Source: Siphonodentalium dalli
Lineage: Eukaryota > Mollusca > Scaphopoda > Gadilida > Siphonodentaliidae
NCBI GenBank assembly: GCA_032622095.1
Contig: CP136069.1
Coordinates: 104,310,278-104,374,277, forward strand
DNA length: 64,000 nt
Direction of reading: 5' to 3'
Shown: in pieces, positions 11,011 through 22,980 of the stretch
Numbering within the stretch: position 1 is the first letter of the stretch
Layout: each line of letters begins with the position of its first letter
Made by a program: the position numbers and the translations under genes
The notes under the pieces: model-generated
What the model saw: the letters and a program-made list of their open reading frames with translations, nothing else
The model's database searches: none
Told to the model about the DNA's origin: nothing

Positions 11011-11743
11011 ATATTTGCATTTTCAACACTCGGATTTGAGACGCGATTAAAGAGGAATAATGACGATTTACATTGATTGTGTTTTGTTCTGCTGATGGTT
11101 AAGATAATGAAGGGCACATATTAAACCCTTTCTTCCATTGCTGGGCTTTAGATTTGCAAAATGTTGACTTAGAATACTGTTTTTGCCGACAAAATGTAAA
11201 CAAACGAAATAGAAACACGTGAAGACAAAATTTGTTGTCAGAGACGCTTCCTTGTTGATTGTGTTATGTGTGGCCGCGAGGGTAATCTATGTCACATATG
11301 TCAACTTGAAATTGATATTTATATTGGATTATGTATTATTTGTTAGGTGGTGATTTTATATTTTCAAATAGTGCAATATAAACTTGTTTCCCAGTCATAA
11401 TTAAAACGGCCACAGCGAAGCAAATTCTCAGCGTAACGGTTGCGGAACTGGCCACTGGGATGTTTTTCCTGTCGAGTTCCATTATGATTGTCACTTCAGC
11501 CGAGAAAAAAATATGTTTATAATGGTTTTTTTTAATCAACTTAAAATACATGATAATGAAGGCACATATTTACATCTTGCATCTTATATATTACAAAATG
11601 TTGACATAAAGTATGTACTCAGTCACATATTGGCTGACAAAATGTAAACAAACGAAGACAGAATTTGTCTCAATATTTAATTTAGGTGAACCTATCCACA
11701 AACCAAGTCAACTGGCAAATTTAATGAAACATATTCACTAAGT
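11011..11743. other. No gene seen
   Basis: Intronic DNA. Two related segments (near 11100-11215 and 11550-11680) both carry TAATGAAGGCACATATT-like text, an AAAATGTTGACATA-like phrase and AAAATGTAAACAAACGAA. They look like a diverged duplication about 445 bp apart. No protein is supported. Confidence 0.4.
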
Positions 11744-12745
11744 GTCACAATTAGTGTTGAAACGATTAATCGACTAATCGAAATCGACGCGATTATTAAA
11801 TTAGTCGATTCCGAAATCGGCTAGTCGACTAGTCGGAACACACCCACCACCATTATGCCATCGCGAAAGCAGTCCTGTTGCTGCCGTTGCCGAATTACTG
11901 GACAATTTAAACAATCAGGCTATCGAAATACACAATCACAATTAGCTTGCTAAAGCCTTCTTTGTTGTCCCTTTGATGCGATAACTGCTTTAAGTATTTG
12001 GTGGTAAGGCCAAAAAAAAAAACATGTCTGTTTCCGATAACATGGGGAAAATTTTCCAGGTAGGCAGGCAGGGTTTTTTTTTTTTTTTAACCGGCCATTT
12101 GAAAGTGATATAAAATTGGCATGCTTTTATACATGCTAACTGGTAATATATTATGCAGCTTGCTGGACTATTATGTCATGTATTAGGTGTTAAAGATATT
12201 TTCTAGCTCTAGTATGTGCTCCAGTCTGAAAATTCAATGTATTAGGCTATGGCCACGGGTTTAGAGTTATTCCTCTTACATACATGTAGTCCATGCATCT
12301 ACCAGCCCACAATGCAACAGTAGCATCTGATACCTTTATTTACAAATTACATGTGACCAGAACAATGTTACTGACTGTTCTTGGATATGCAGGAATCAAC
12401 ATGTTTTGTTCCAATCTTCCCCTGAATATCTCAGGTGTAGATTGGGCCTGAGGTTACACATTTTATGCCATTCTATTCATCACTGCCGACGCAATTTTAC
12501 AGGTGTTGGTGTTGACAGAGATCGTTTTATGGAATAAATACTTGCCATTTCAATAAAACCTATTGTATTTTCATCCCCTCTTATTTCTCTTCATAGATGA
12601 TCATTATTTTTCAGTGACAACTTGTTCATATTACCAAATCACTAACTAGTATTGTGGTTTAAAGTCACCTATTTCCGACTTATTTTGTTTAAATCCCGGA
12701 AAGTTTTAAATAGCAGAATTGATTACCTGCCAACGTTCAGTGTAA

Positions 12746-13232
12746 TTAAAGGTACTCAATCCGATAAAACTCCTCTCAATTACTATTTCAATGGCTTTGG
12801 GGGTCAAAAATATTTGATTCGAGTCGAGGAAGTCACCCATCAAAGCTCAGATTTGTTAGATATCGATTTTAGAAATCTATTATTTTTCATTATCGGGAAT
12901 TCTTTCTGGCCCAGAAGACAGTCAAAATTTCGTTATTATTACCACTTGATTATAGAGTTATCCATCCTTGTCTGTTTGAATAGAGTTTTGGCGTAAAATC
13001 TCGAGCAGGTTACCAAATTGACGGCAGTTATTAGTACTCATCTCGAGCAATTAAAAAATTTCAAAAATAAATATCTAATAACTCTGAGCTTTGTTTGATG
13101 GGTTCCTCGACTCGAATCAAATATTTTTTACCCCCAAAGCCAAAGAAATAGTAATATAGGACCCTCTGATCGGATTGTTGTTGTTGGAATCTGTTGAGAT
13201 GGGGACCCTCTTTACGGATTGAGTACCTTTAA
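12746..13232. mobile_element. TTAA-flanked foldback element
   Basis: The 479-bp element 12750-13228 has inverted ends AGGTACTCAATCCG (12750-12763) and its complement (13215-13228), flanked by TTAA at 12746-12749 and 13229-13232. Inverted similarity extends deep into the element: GGCTTTGGGGGT, AAATATTTGATTCGAGTCGA and AGCTCAGA on the left all recur complemented at about 13085-13145. A TTAA target is used by piggyBac and Kolobok superfamilies. Which one applies cannot be settled from the ends alone. It encodes no protein. Confidence 0.85.
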
Positions 13233-13616
13233 CAGCAAGTTATCAAATAATCCTTACATGCAGTACATGTATGCACATCAGATGATCAGAAATGTGTGTT
13301 TAATACTTTCATACAGTGCGAGTTGTTTCTTCAGTGGTATCTGCTGCTTGGTCGGAAAACATCAAAGAGAGTCTGTCGTAAATAGTTACAGAGTTTATTC
13401 ACGTGACCCACTGATGCGTTTGGTTGGTGACACAGTGACCCAGTTGTTGTGTCATTCATAACAGACAGTTGTTTATTTAAAGTGGGTTAAAATCGGGTTT
13501 ATGTGAATATTCAAGGATGCCAATGCATTTTAATCTTAAGTTGATGACGATTTCGTCTTGTCAATGGTGATGGTGATTTCGGCTTTTGATGACGCTAATT
13601 TCCAGGACTGATAACG

Positions 13617-14966
13617 TAATACGGACTGTCATTTTCCCGCCAAAAACGCACATGCTTTTCACTGTTTAATTTTGTCACGAACAGATGGTCTTTCAGGCAA
13701 GTTTTGCCCCCAATTAGGCGAAGGAAGTTAAGGGAGCTACCGGTATAATTAATACATTGTACTTTTTAAAATACACAGCAGTGTACACAGCCCACAAAAG
13801 ACGGGGGGATTTCCGTAGTGAATCGTCAGGGTAAAGTTTGATTTACGCGACGGTATTCACTGCGTAGCATGGCCGACCTAGTTGTCTTATTTTTATCAAG
13901 AATGCGCGATCGCGCACATGGCCTACACATGCGTCAGGTGTGTATGCGATTGGTGGTTAGTTCTGATGTTGGTATTGGGAAAACCATAGACATTAACTCA
14001 GACAGACAGGTTAATTACTATGGACTTCGTGAAAAATAAAAAAAAAATTGAGGCCGGCAAGAAAATCTCAGCCAGGCCGGGTACCGGAAACAGAGACGTT
14101 TGTTTTTTGGCCTAATGCACGAGCGCGAAACCCAATGACCTCAACTCAATGTATTTGTCGGCGCCGCGGCGGCTTATTCTTTGAAGTTGAGACGACCGGC
14201 TTTGATAATCAACTTCAAAGAATCAGCGCCTATCGCAACCGTGTCTATTTCGGCGTGACAGAATTGATCTGAGTGATAACTGGTCAACGTGTTTGCAGGT
14301 GTGCAGGACTCAACTTCAATCAAGTTAGTTGCGAGGTGACATTGTTAAGTTTTAAGTTTAATAACAAATCCAATATATTATAGTTTATTGAAGCACTATG
14401 TCAGTATACCTTTAAAGTTTATTTGTAAAATTGTGTGATATTTTTTACAACCACCACATGCATCAACTGACGCATGGGTGAGCGTATACGATCGCACGTT
14501 CTAGATATATTGTATTATAGATATAAATATAAAGCCAACCCGCGGTCGGCCATGCTATGCATCGAATAGCGTCGCGTATTTCGAACTAAACTGGCGAGTC
14601 ACTTCGGAAATCCCACGTCGTTTATGGGCTGTGTTTGTGAAAAATTACAATGTATTTTAGCACCTCAAACTTAAATCCTTCGTGGAATTGGGCGGTGACA
14701 AAGTTGTTCCCAGAAACGTAATCTGGATGACGCAAATTCCTGGAATCGGGCTAAATATAGAACTTACGTCATCGCGTTGAAATGTACTATTAACATCGCC
14801 TGTCTACGCAGTTTTTTTTCTGAAACTGACACGATCGATTGTGTATTCGGGGACTCGCGAGTAAAATTTTATATATATTTACAATGTACCATGCACGAGA
14901 GAAAATTATGTACGCGATCAAATCAAACAGTGAAAACACGTGTGTTTTGGCGGGAAAATGACGGTC
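13617..14966. repeat. Long degenerate inverted repeat of about 1.35 kb
   Basis: Matching blocks are nested around a centre near 14200. GTCATTTTCCCGCCAAAA (about 13628) pairs with TTTTGGCGGGAAAATGAC (about 14945). CGGGGGGATTTCCG (about 13802) pairs with CGGAAATCCCACG (14605). GTAGCATGGCCGACC (about 13864) pairs with GGTCGGCCATGCTA (14542). CATGCGTCAG (13928) pairs with CTGACGCATG (14467). A perfect 15-bp arm ATTCTTTGAAGTTGA lies at 14176-14190 and 14209-14223. The right arm has roughly 190 bp of extra sequence near 14690-14880. No terminal target duplication was identified. Confidence 0.8.
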
Positions 14967-15040
14967 CGTGATTAAGCTATGTCATATCGTGACCTTGCAA
15001 TGAATCAAGGAACAACATTATGTACGCAATGCATGGCCCA

Positions 15041-17546
15041 TTTTTAGCTCAACTTTACTTTGTAAAGTTTGAGCTATTGCCATGGCTTGGTATCCGTCGT
15101 CTGTGTGTGTGTGTGTGTGCGTGTGTGCGTGTGTGTGTGTGTGATTCGTCAACAATTTCCTTTAGCACGGGCTACAGTTCGTACCTTTGGTCTGATTATT
15201 ATGAAATTTGTCATGGATGTTGACATTGACATGTAGATGGGAACGAGTCTTTTTGGGGGTCATTCGGAAAAAAAACATGGCCGCCATCGGCCATCTTGAA
15301 TTTCAAAATTCAATCCATTAGCACGGGCTACAGGCCGTACTGTTCGTCTTATTGTCATGAAATTTGTCATGGATGTTAATATTGACATGTAGATGGGAAC
15401 GAGTAATTTTGGGGTCATTCGGCCAAAAAACATGGCCGCCGGCAGCCATCTTAGATTTTACTCTTTGCATGACTAAATCCTTTGACACGGGCTACAGGTC
15501 GTACCTTTGGTCGGATCAACATAAAATTAGTCATGGATGTTAACAATGACATGTAGATGGGAACTAGTCATTTTTGGGTCATTCGGCCAAAAAACATGGC
15601 CGCCAGCAGCCATCTTGGATTTTACTCATTGTATGACTAAATCCTTTAGCACGGGCTACAGGTCGTACCTTTAGTCTGATCATCATGAAATTTGTCATGG
15701 CTGTTGAAAATGGAATGTAGATGGGAACGAGTCATTTTGGGGTCATTCCGACAAAAAACATGGCCGCCAGTGGCCATCTTTGTTTTCAAAATTTATTTCA
15801 TTAGCACGGGCCACAGGTCGTACTGTTCGTCTGATCATCATGAAATTTGACATGGATGTTAATATTGACATGTAGATGGGAACAAGAAATTTTGGGGTCA
15901 TTCGGCCAAAAAACATGGCGCCAGCAGCCATCTTGGATTTTACTCTTTGTATGACTAAATTCTTTAGCACGGGCTACAGGTCGTACCTTTAGTCTGATCA
16001 TCATAAAATTTTTCATGGATGTTATCAATGACATGTAGATGGGAACGAGTAATGTTGGGGTCATTCGTCCCAAAAACATTGCCGCCAGCAGCCATCTTGG
16101 TTTTACTCTTTGTATGACTAAATCCTTTAGCACAGGCTACAGGTCGTACCTTTAGTCTGATCATCATAAATGTTGTCATGGATGTTAACAATGACATGTA
16201 GATGGGATCGAGTCATTTTGGGGTCATTCGGCCGAAAAACATATGGCCGCCAGCAGCCATCTTGAATTTTACTCTTTGTATGACTAAATCCTTGAGCACG
16301 GGCTACAGGTCGTACCTTTAGTCTGATCATCATAAAATTTATCCTTAATGTTAATAATGACATGCAGATGGGAACGAGTCATTTTGGGGTCATTCGGCCA
16401 AAAAACATGGCCGCCAGCAGCCATCTTGGATTTTACTCTTTGTATGACTAAATCCTTTAGCACGGGCTACAGGTCGTACCTTTAGTTTGATCATCATAAA
16501 ATTTGTCATGGATGTTAAGAATGGCATGTAGATGGGAATCAGTCATTTTGGGGTCATTCGGATGAAAAACATGGCGGCCAGTGGCTATATTTGATTTCAA
16601 AATTCAATCCATTAGCACGCGCTACAGGTCGTACTGTTCGTCTGATCATCATGAAATTTGTCATGGATGTTAATATTGACAAGTAGATTGGAACAATTCA
16701 TTTTGGGGTCATTCAGCCAAAAAACATGGCCGCAGCAGCCATCTTGGATTTTACTCTTTGTAAGACTAAATCCTTTAGCACGGGCTACAGGTCGTACCTT
16801 TAGTCTGATCATCATAAAATTGTCATGAATGTTAATAATGACATGTAGATGTAAATTTGTTATGGCTGTCGAAATTGGAATGTAGATGGGAACGAGTAAT
16901 GTTGGGGTCATTCGGCCGAAAAACATGGCCGCCAGTGGCCATCTTTGATTTCAAAATTCAATCCATTAGCACGGGCGACAGGTCGTACTGTTGTCTGATC
17001 ATCATGAAATTTGTCTTGGATGTTAATATTGACATGTAGATGGGAACGAGTCATTTTGAGGTCATTTGGCTTAAAAACATGACCGCCAGCAGCCATCTTG
17101 GATTTTACTGTTTGTATGACTAAATCACTTAGCACGGGCTACAGGTCGTACTTTTAGTCTGATCATCATACAATGAATGTTAACAGTATGTAGATGGGAA
17201 CGAGTCATTTTGGGGATATTCGTCCAAAAAACATGGTAGCCATCTTGGATTTACTCTTTGTATGACTAAATTCTTTAGCACGGGCTACAGGTCGTACCTT
17301 TAGTCTGATCATCATGAAATTTTTTATGGCTGTTGAAATTGGAACGTAGATGGGAAAGAGTCATTTTGGGGTCATTCGTACAAAAAACATGGCCGCCAGC
17401 TGCCATCTTGGATTTTACTCTGTGTATGACTAAATCCTTTACTGCTCATTTTTTACACTCCTTTTTAATGTTTCTCTATTCATTGCCAATCACAAAAAAA
17501 TTACCTTCTTTTCAAAGTTGAGCTACAGTGTCATTGACACTTTCAT
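15041..17546 (+). mobile_element. Family D element with a satellite core of about 162 bp (pearl/HINE-like)
   Basis: Left end: TTTTT, then AGCTCAACTTT (15046-15056), which pairs locally with AAAGTTTGAGCT to form a hairpin, then a GT-rich microsatellite (15102-15144). The core is a tandem array of about 14 units averaging 162 bp, each with AGCACGGGCTACAGGTCGTA, ATGAAATTTGTCATGGATG, GACATGTAGATGGGAACGAG and ACATGGCCGCC. Right end: AAAGTTGAGCT (17514-17524), the exact complement of the left repeat, then hairpin AGTGTC-att-GACACT (17527-17541). Reading frames across the units are by-products of the repeat. It sits inside the 6.5-kb hAT-type insertion. Confidence 0.85.
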
Positions 17547-18262
17547 TAATATATGCGGACTCTATATTTACAGGGAACTTTACCACATTCCGTGTCCGAT
17601 ATATGTACATAACATCTGCGAGCATAAAAGGCTTGTACGCACTACAGCTGTTATAACATTTATATTGTAACTTTTGTTTGACTCTGTCGGAGATGAAGTT
17701 CGTTTCTCAAAATATCTTGCATTTCTTCATGTACGCCCGTTTGTGAAGTCAAACGGTGACAAGCACACTGGGCAAGTTCGAAAACAACGATGTTCGATTT
17801 TATGTAAGAACCGGTACGGCCCGGTATACCATACCAATGATACCATATCAATTTTAAAGGAACATTTTTACACAAAACTTATAGAATAATGCACCGGTTT
17901 CTGATTGTTGCACGCGCTTCCACTCCGTAATCCGTAGCATTTCCGCGATCTATCGGGTGTTGTCACCACCGTTTAGATACATACATCAACTGAATGGTAA
18001 TTTGATTGTCATAAAACATCATATACCTGGGACAAATTAATTACCTATTAACCTTCAGTGATATTAAGCCAAATAATCACGGCAAATAGTGTTAAATCAC
18101 GTCTTGCTTTGCGTTCGAAAATGCAAAGTTAGTTACTGGTACTCAAAACAAACGGCAAATTATATACGTATATGAGCACAAAACGGTAAGTTTCGGAAGG
18201 GGTCCAACTAGTCGACTAGTCGATTCCTCAAAACCACTAATCGTTTCAACACTAGTCACAAT

Positions 18263-19616
18263 TGTTGTTTAATTTGTGAATTTGATAACTCGAAATTGCA
18301 ATTCCAAATTGATGACTGATAGTGGATCTTTCTGCTTTTATTGCACAAATTTACTTTGCGAAATCAGGTTACGTCGGAGAATCGGAATATTATTTCCGGT
18401 TGTACCGTAACTACGGACGCGCGCCCCGTTGTGTTGTGATATCGGTGGGATTCTGAACGCATAATAAAAACTTTGTTTATATATATAATCTCCAAAATTA
18501 GTACAATAAATTGATGAGATATTATTCTATCTATCCATCTGTTCAAGATTTCAAATACGCCGCGCAAAAGACCCTCGACTGATCGATTGAGAAAGAAATC
18601 AATATAAAAAGTAAATATCTCCCGGTTTGACATCAAGTCAGCCCAATGCGAGTGCTTCTAAATAAAGGCTCGTTCACAGTTCACATGCAACTAACTCAAA
18701 TTCATCTTGGGAAGCTTCTTTGTGTGTATGCATATATAATTACCGGGTATAAAGTAATAGGGTACTTATATCAACGCAATATCGATAAAACAAAAAATAT
18801 TCCAAGCGGCACATTAGAGCACCTGCTGGCGAAAATGCCGACGTATTACGGCTAAGTTTGCCCACTGCCGTTTTGAACAATTCGCGCTCGTTTTCTGTGA
18901 TCAAATTTGCATCAATGGAAAACTCCACCCCTAAACTTGAGGCAATGAAATCAGTTCACACATAATGAATGGTTCTAATAATTGATTTCATTGGTTGTCA
19001 ATGAAACCATTTCATAATACCAACAAAAAGAGACATTTTAACATGTGGTTTTGCACGAAAATTGACAAAGCAACGTGACATAATTGCTAATATTTTGCGC
19101 TTTTATCGGAAATCTTTTTACGACTTTTGTCAAATCATGGTTTATATTATTCATTCATATCTAATATAAAGACTTTTGGTTGAATTATTTTATTTATAAT
19201 ACGCTTTTTGTTTTAAAAATCATGAATTATTTGTCCAATCAGGACAGGAGTACGTGGGTAAACAAACTTAAAGGACATAGTCATAGGCCTACCAGTACCA
19301 TAAATTGGCATAAACTGTTATTTTTTGACTCGCATGTGTGATAAAATGAAGATAAACAGTTGTTTATGGCCACATATTTAGTTCATCTACTGGTTTATGT
19401 CTCCATTATCATATACCAACAACTATTCATTAAGTGAGAGCATGTTTGTTGTTGCATATCTGCTGATACACATGGTACATGCTGTGGCCAGTGTGGGGGG
19501 AAACACCCAATTATGTGATAACGTCAAATACCTGTTGGCTAACGTAATTACCTTCATACCTGGTGACGTTGGCTATATGACGTGGTGTAACTACAGGTGC
19601 TATTGGGAAAAGGGTT
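18263..19616. other. No gene seen
   Basis: Intronic AT-rich sequence between the hAT-type insertion and a family B fragment. Short frames on both strands (for example 18364-18636 minus, 19397-19618 plus) show no recognisable motifs and are not called. Confidence 0.5.
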
Positions 19617-20187
19617 AAATGAGGTCACTGGGTCAAATAGTTGCAAAGCCAGGGCCATAACTCTTTCCCTCCATAGTAATTCTTAAAATGACTTCTCAAG
19701 TCACATCAGGCCGAATGGGTTCATATTTGGTATGAAGTGTCCTTGGGGTGACTGGTTCTGATTTGTTCAAATGAGGTCACTGTGATGTATTATTGTTTAT
19801 TATTATTTTTATATACGTAAGCTCGGTAAGTTACATTATTTAGTAATACCCAAGGGAGGTAATTCTATAATGAACATGAATAAAGAACGTGTCATGGAAG
19901 CAACGTGTTTTACTTTGAGCCTTTAAAACATTACAGTCACTGGGTCAAATGTGGGCGGAGCCAGGGACATAACTAAAAAAAAGCAAAACAATATTTTTTA
20001 GATTTAACTCCTTGCTCAATTCAACCAAAATAAAAAGAATTAATATTTTAATTTTGAAAAACTAACCACATAAAAACATCCGCCAGGGTACACTGACTCT
20101 CCCCACCAAATTTAGTTGAAATCGGTCCAGGTGCCTGGGAGAAAAATCATGAACAAACAGATTGAAGGGTCAAAGTAAGTACATATG
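19617..20187 (+). repeat. Family B body fragment, split by a solo LTR
   Basis: Carries AATGAGGTCACTGGGTCAAA, AGGGCCATAACTCTTTCCC and GTGGGCGGAGCCAGGGACAT in the order seen in the copy at 28280-28490. The phrase GAGGTCACTGGGTC is interrupted at 19782 by a 153-bp insertion and resumes at 19936. Confidence 0.75.
19776..19942. mobile_element. Likely 153-bp solo LTR with 7-bp target duplication
   Basis: The insert 19783-19935 begins TGATGTATTATTG and ends AAAACATTACA, so it has the TG...CA ends typical of LTRs. It is flanked by GTCACTG at 19776-19782 and 19936-19942. The empty site is known from other family B copies, which read continuously through GAGGTCACTGGGTC. It contains an AATAAAG polyadenylation-like signal near 19880 and a TATATA near 19820. 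A length near 150 bp suits a short-LTR Gypsy element or a TRIM. It does not match the Gypsy element at 60244 as far as can be seen, because that copy lacks an LTR. Confidence 0.7.
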
Positions 20188-22670
20188 TAAGTTTGAGCTA
20201 TTGCCATGGTTTGGCGTCCGTCGTCCGTGTGTGCGTGTGTCCGTCAACAATTTCCTTTGGCGCGGGCTACAGGTTGTACCTTTGGTCTGATCTTCATGAA
20301 TGTTGACATTGACATGTAGATGGGAACGAGTCATTTTGGGGTCATTCGGCCAAAAAACATGGCCACTGGCAGCCATCTTGGATTTCAAGATTCAATCCAT
20401 TGACGCGGCCTACAGGTCGTACTGATCATCATGAAATTTGTCATTGATGTTAATAATGACATGTAGATGGGAACGAGTGATTTTGGGGTCGTTCGGCCAA
20501 AAAACATGGCTGCCAGCAGCCATCTTGGATTTTACTCTTTGCATGACTAAATCCTTTGGCGCGGGCTACAGATCGTTGTTTTGGTCGGAAGTTTATGAAA
20601 TTTGTCATGGATGTTAACACTGTCATGTAGATGGGAACGAGTGATTTTGGAGTTGTTTGGCCAAAAAACATGGCCGCCAGCAGCCATCTTGGATTTTACT
20701 CTTTGCATGACTAAATCCTTTGGCGCGGGCTACAGGTTGTACCTTTGGTCTAATCTTTATGAAATTTGTCATGAATGTTGACATTGACATGTAGAGGGGA
20801 ACGAATCATTGTGGGGTCATTCGGCCAAAAAACATGGCCGCTGGTGGCCATCTTAGATTTCAAAATTCAATCCATTGGCGCGGGCTACAGGTCGTACTGT
20901 TCGTCTGATCATCATGAAATTTGTCATGGATGTTAATATTGACATGTAGATGGGAACGAGTCATTTTGGGGTCGTTCGGCCAATAAACATGGCCGCCAGC
21001 AGCCATCTTGGATTTTACTCTTTGCATGACTAAATCCTTTGGCGCGGGCTACAGGTCGTAGCTTCGATCGGAACATCATGAAATTTGTCATGGATGTTAA
21101 CAATGACATGTAGATGGGAACGAGTGATTTTGGGGTCGTTCGGCCGAAAAACATGGCCGCCAGCAGCCATCTTGGATTTTACTCTTTGCATGACTAAATC
21201 CTTTGGCGCGGGCTACAGGTTGTACCTTTGGTCTAATCTTTATGAAATTTGTCATGAATGTTGACATTGACATGTAGAGGGGAACGAATCATTGTGGGGT
21301 CATTCGGCCAAAAAACATGGCCGCTGGTGGCCATCTTAGATTTCAAAATTCAATCCATTGGCGCGGGCTACAGGTCGTACTGTTCGTCTGATCATCATGA
21401 AATTTGTCATGGATGTTAATATTGACATGTAGATGGGAACGAGTCATTTTGGGGTCGTTCGGCCAATAAACATGGCCGCCAGCAGCCATCTTGGATTTTA
21501 CTCTTTGCATGACTAAATCCTTTGGCGCGGGCTACAGGTCGTAGCTTCGATCGGAACATCATGAAATTTGTCATGGATGTTAACAATGACATGTAGATGG
21601 GAACGAGTGATTTTGGGGTCGTTCGGCCGAAAAACATGGCCGCCAGCAGCCATCTTGGATTTTACTATTTGCATGACTAAATCCTTTGGTGCAGGCTACA
21701 GGTCGTACCTTTGGTCTGATCTTTATGAAATTTGTCATGAATGTTGACATTGACATGTAGATGGGAACGAGTCATTTTGGGGTCAATCGGCCAAAAAACA
21801 TGGCAGCCATCTTGGATTTCAAGATTCAATCCATTGGCACGGGCTACAGGTCGTACTGTTCGTCTGATCATCATGAAATTGTGTTCGTCGGAAGTTTATG
21901 AAATTTGTCATGTATGTTAACACTGACATTTGTCATGAATGTTGACATTGACATGTAGATGGGAACGAGTGATTTTGGAGTCGTTCGGCCAAAAAACATG
22001 GCCGCCAGCAGCCATCTTGGATTTTACTCTTTGCATGACTAAATCCTTTGTTGCGGGCTGCAGGTCGTAGTTTTGGTCAGATGGTCATGAAATTTGTCAT
22101 GAATTATAACAATGACATGTAGATGGGAACGAGTCGTTTTGGGGTCATTCGGTCAAAAAACATGGCCACCAGCATTTTACTCTTTGCATGACTAAATCCT
22201 TTGGCGTGGGCTACAGGTCATACCTTTGGTCTGATCTTTATTAAATTTGTCATGGATGTTAACACTGACATGTAGATGGGAACGAGTGATTTTGGAGTCG
22301 TTCGGCCAGCAGCCATCTTGGATTTTACTCTTTGCATGACTAAATCCTTTGGCACGGGCTACAGGTTGTACCTTTGGTCGTACTGTTCATCTGATCATCA
22401 TGAAATTTGTAGGTCGTAGCTTTGGTCAGATCTTCATAAAATTTGTCATGGATGTTAACAATTATACGTAGATGGGAACGAGTCCTTTTGGGGTCAATTG
22501 GCCAAAAAAAATGGCCACCAGCAGCCATCTTGTATTTTACTCTTTGCATCACTAAATCCTTTGGCGCAGTTAGACATTTCAATTAGCACCTTTCCTATTC
22601 CTCCATTTACTGTCAACCATTAAATTATTCCCCTACCTAAGTTGAGCTACAGTGTCATTGACACTTTCAT
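20188..22670 (+). mobile_element. Family D element, copy 2, with satellite core
   Basis: Begins AGTTTGAGCTATTGCCATGG (the first half of the hairpin head is missing), then a GTCCGTCGTCCGTGTGTG microsatellite. About 15 satellite units follow, with CCTTTGGCGCGGGCTACAGG in place of the TTAGCACGGG variant of copy 1. The tail has AAGTTGAGCT (22639-22648) and the same AGTGTC-att-GACACT hairpin (22651-22665) as copy 1. Units near 21880-22450 are scrambled and truncated. A 483-bp block of three units is duplicated. Confidence 0.85.
20670..21635 (+). repeat. 483-bp tandem duplication within the satellite
   Basis: Bases 20670-21152 and 21153-21635 appear identical by eye, including private variants such as GTAGAGGGGAACGAATCATT and GTAGCTTCGATCGGAACATC. 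Each block spans three satellite units, so this is a recent higher-order repeat. Confidence 0.9.
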
Positions 22671-22980
22671 TATTTTAATATTGCTGCCACTGTGACTTGG
22701 ATGCCAGGATATGAGATTAGGACCTGAGTACATGTAAATCTGTATACAATTGTGAGTACATATACCTGAGCACAACCTGACACAAGGTAAAATAATACAT
22801 AGAAGCAAGGTTTTATATTTAAAATTATAAAAATTATGATCATGTTGAATAAAAAAAAAACCTTCAAATGTAATGTTAGTCACATGTAATGCCCACCCAC
22901 TAAAATGTCATAAATTGCTGAACCACAGACATTTATATGTTTGGCAGCTTCCTCTACTCAATGGTATTCTAATATATATT
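22671..22980. other. No gene seen
   Basis: AT-rich spacer between the second family D element and the family E array. It contains an A-run near 22850. No coding similarity was seen. Confidence 0.45.

Larger units (their letters stand above)
11744..18262. mobile_element. hAT-type insertion of 6.5 kb, with nested elements
   Basis: Termini at 11752 and 18254 share a perfect 17-bp inverted repeat, TAGTGTTGAAACGATTA. An exact 8-bp duplication GTCACAAT flanks them at 11744-11751 and 18255-18262. Subterminal TCGACTAGTCG motifs occur near both ends (11822 and 18208). These features fit the hAT superfamily. The interior holds a TTAA foldback (12750-13228), a long degenerate palindrome (about 13617-14966) and a family D element (15041-17546), which together account for over 4 kb. 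No hAT transposase was recognised, so it is either non-autonomous or eroded. Confidence 0.88.

Noticed and set aside
15743-17135. Series of similar minus-strand frames of 75-110 codons
   Set aside because: They are the same satellite unit read repeatedly; stops are avoided only because the unit length is often near a multiple of three. No start context or domain.
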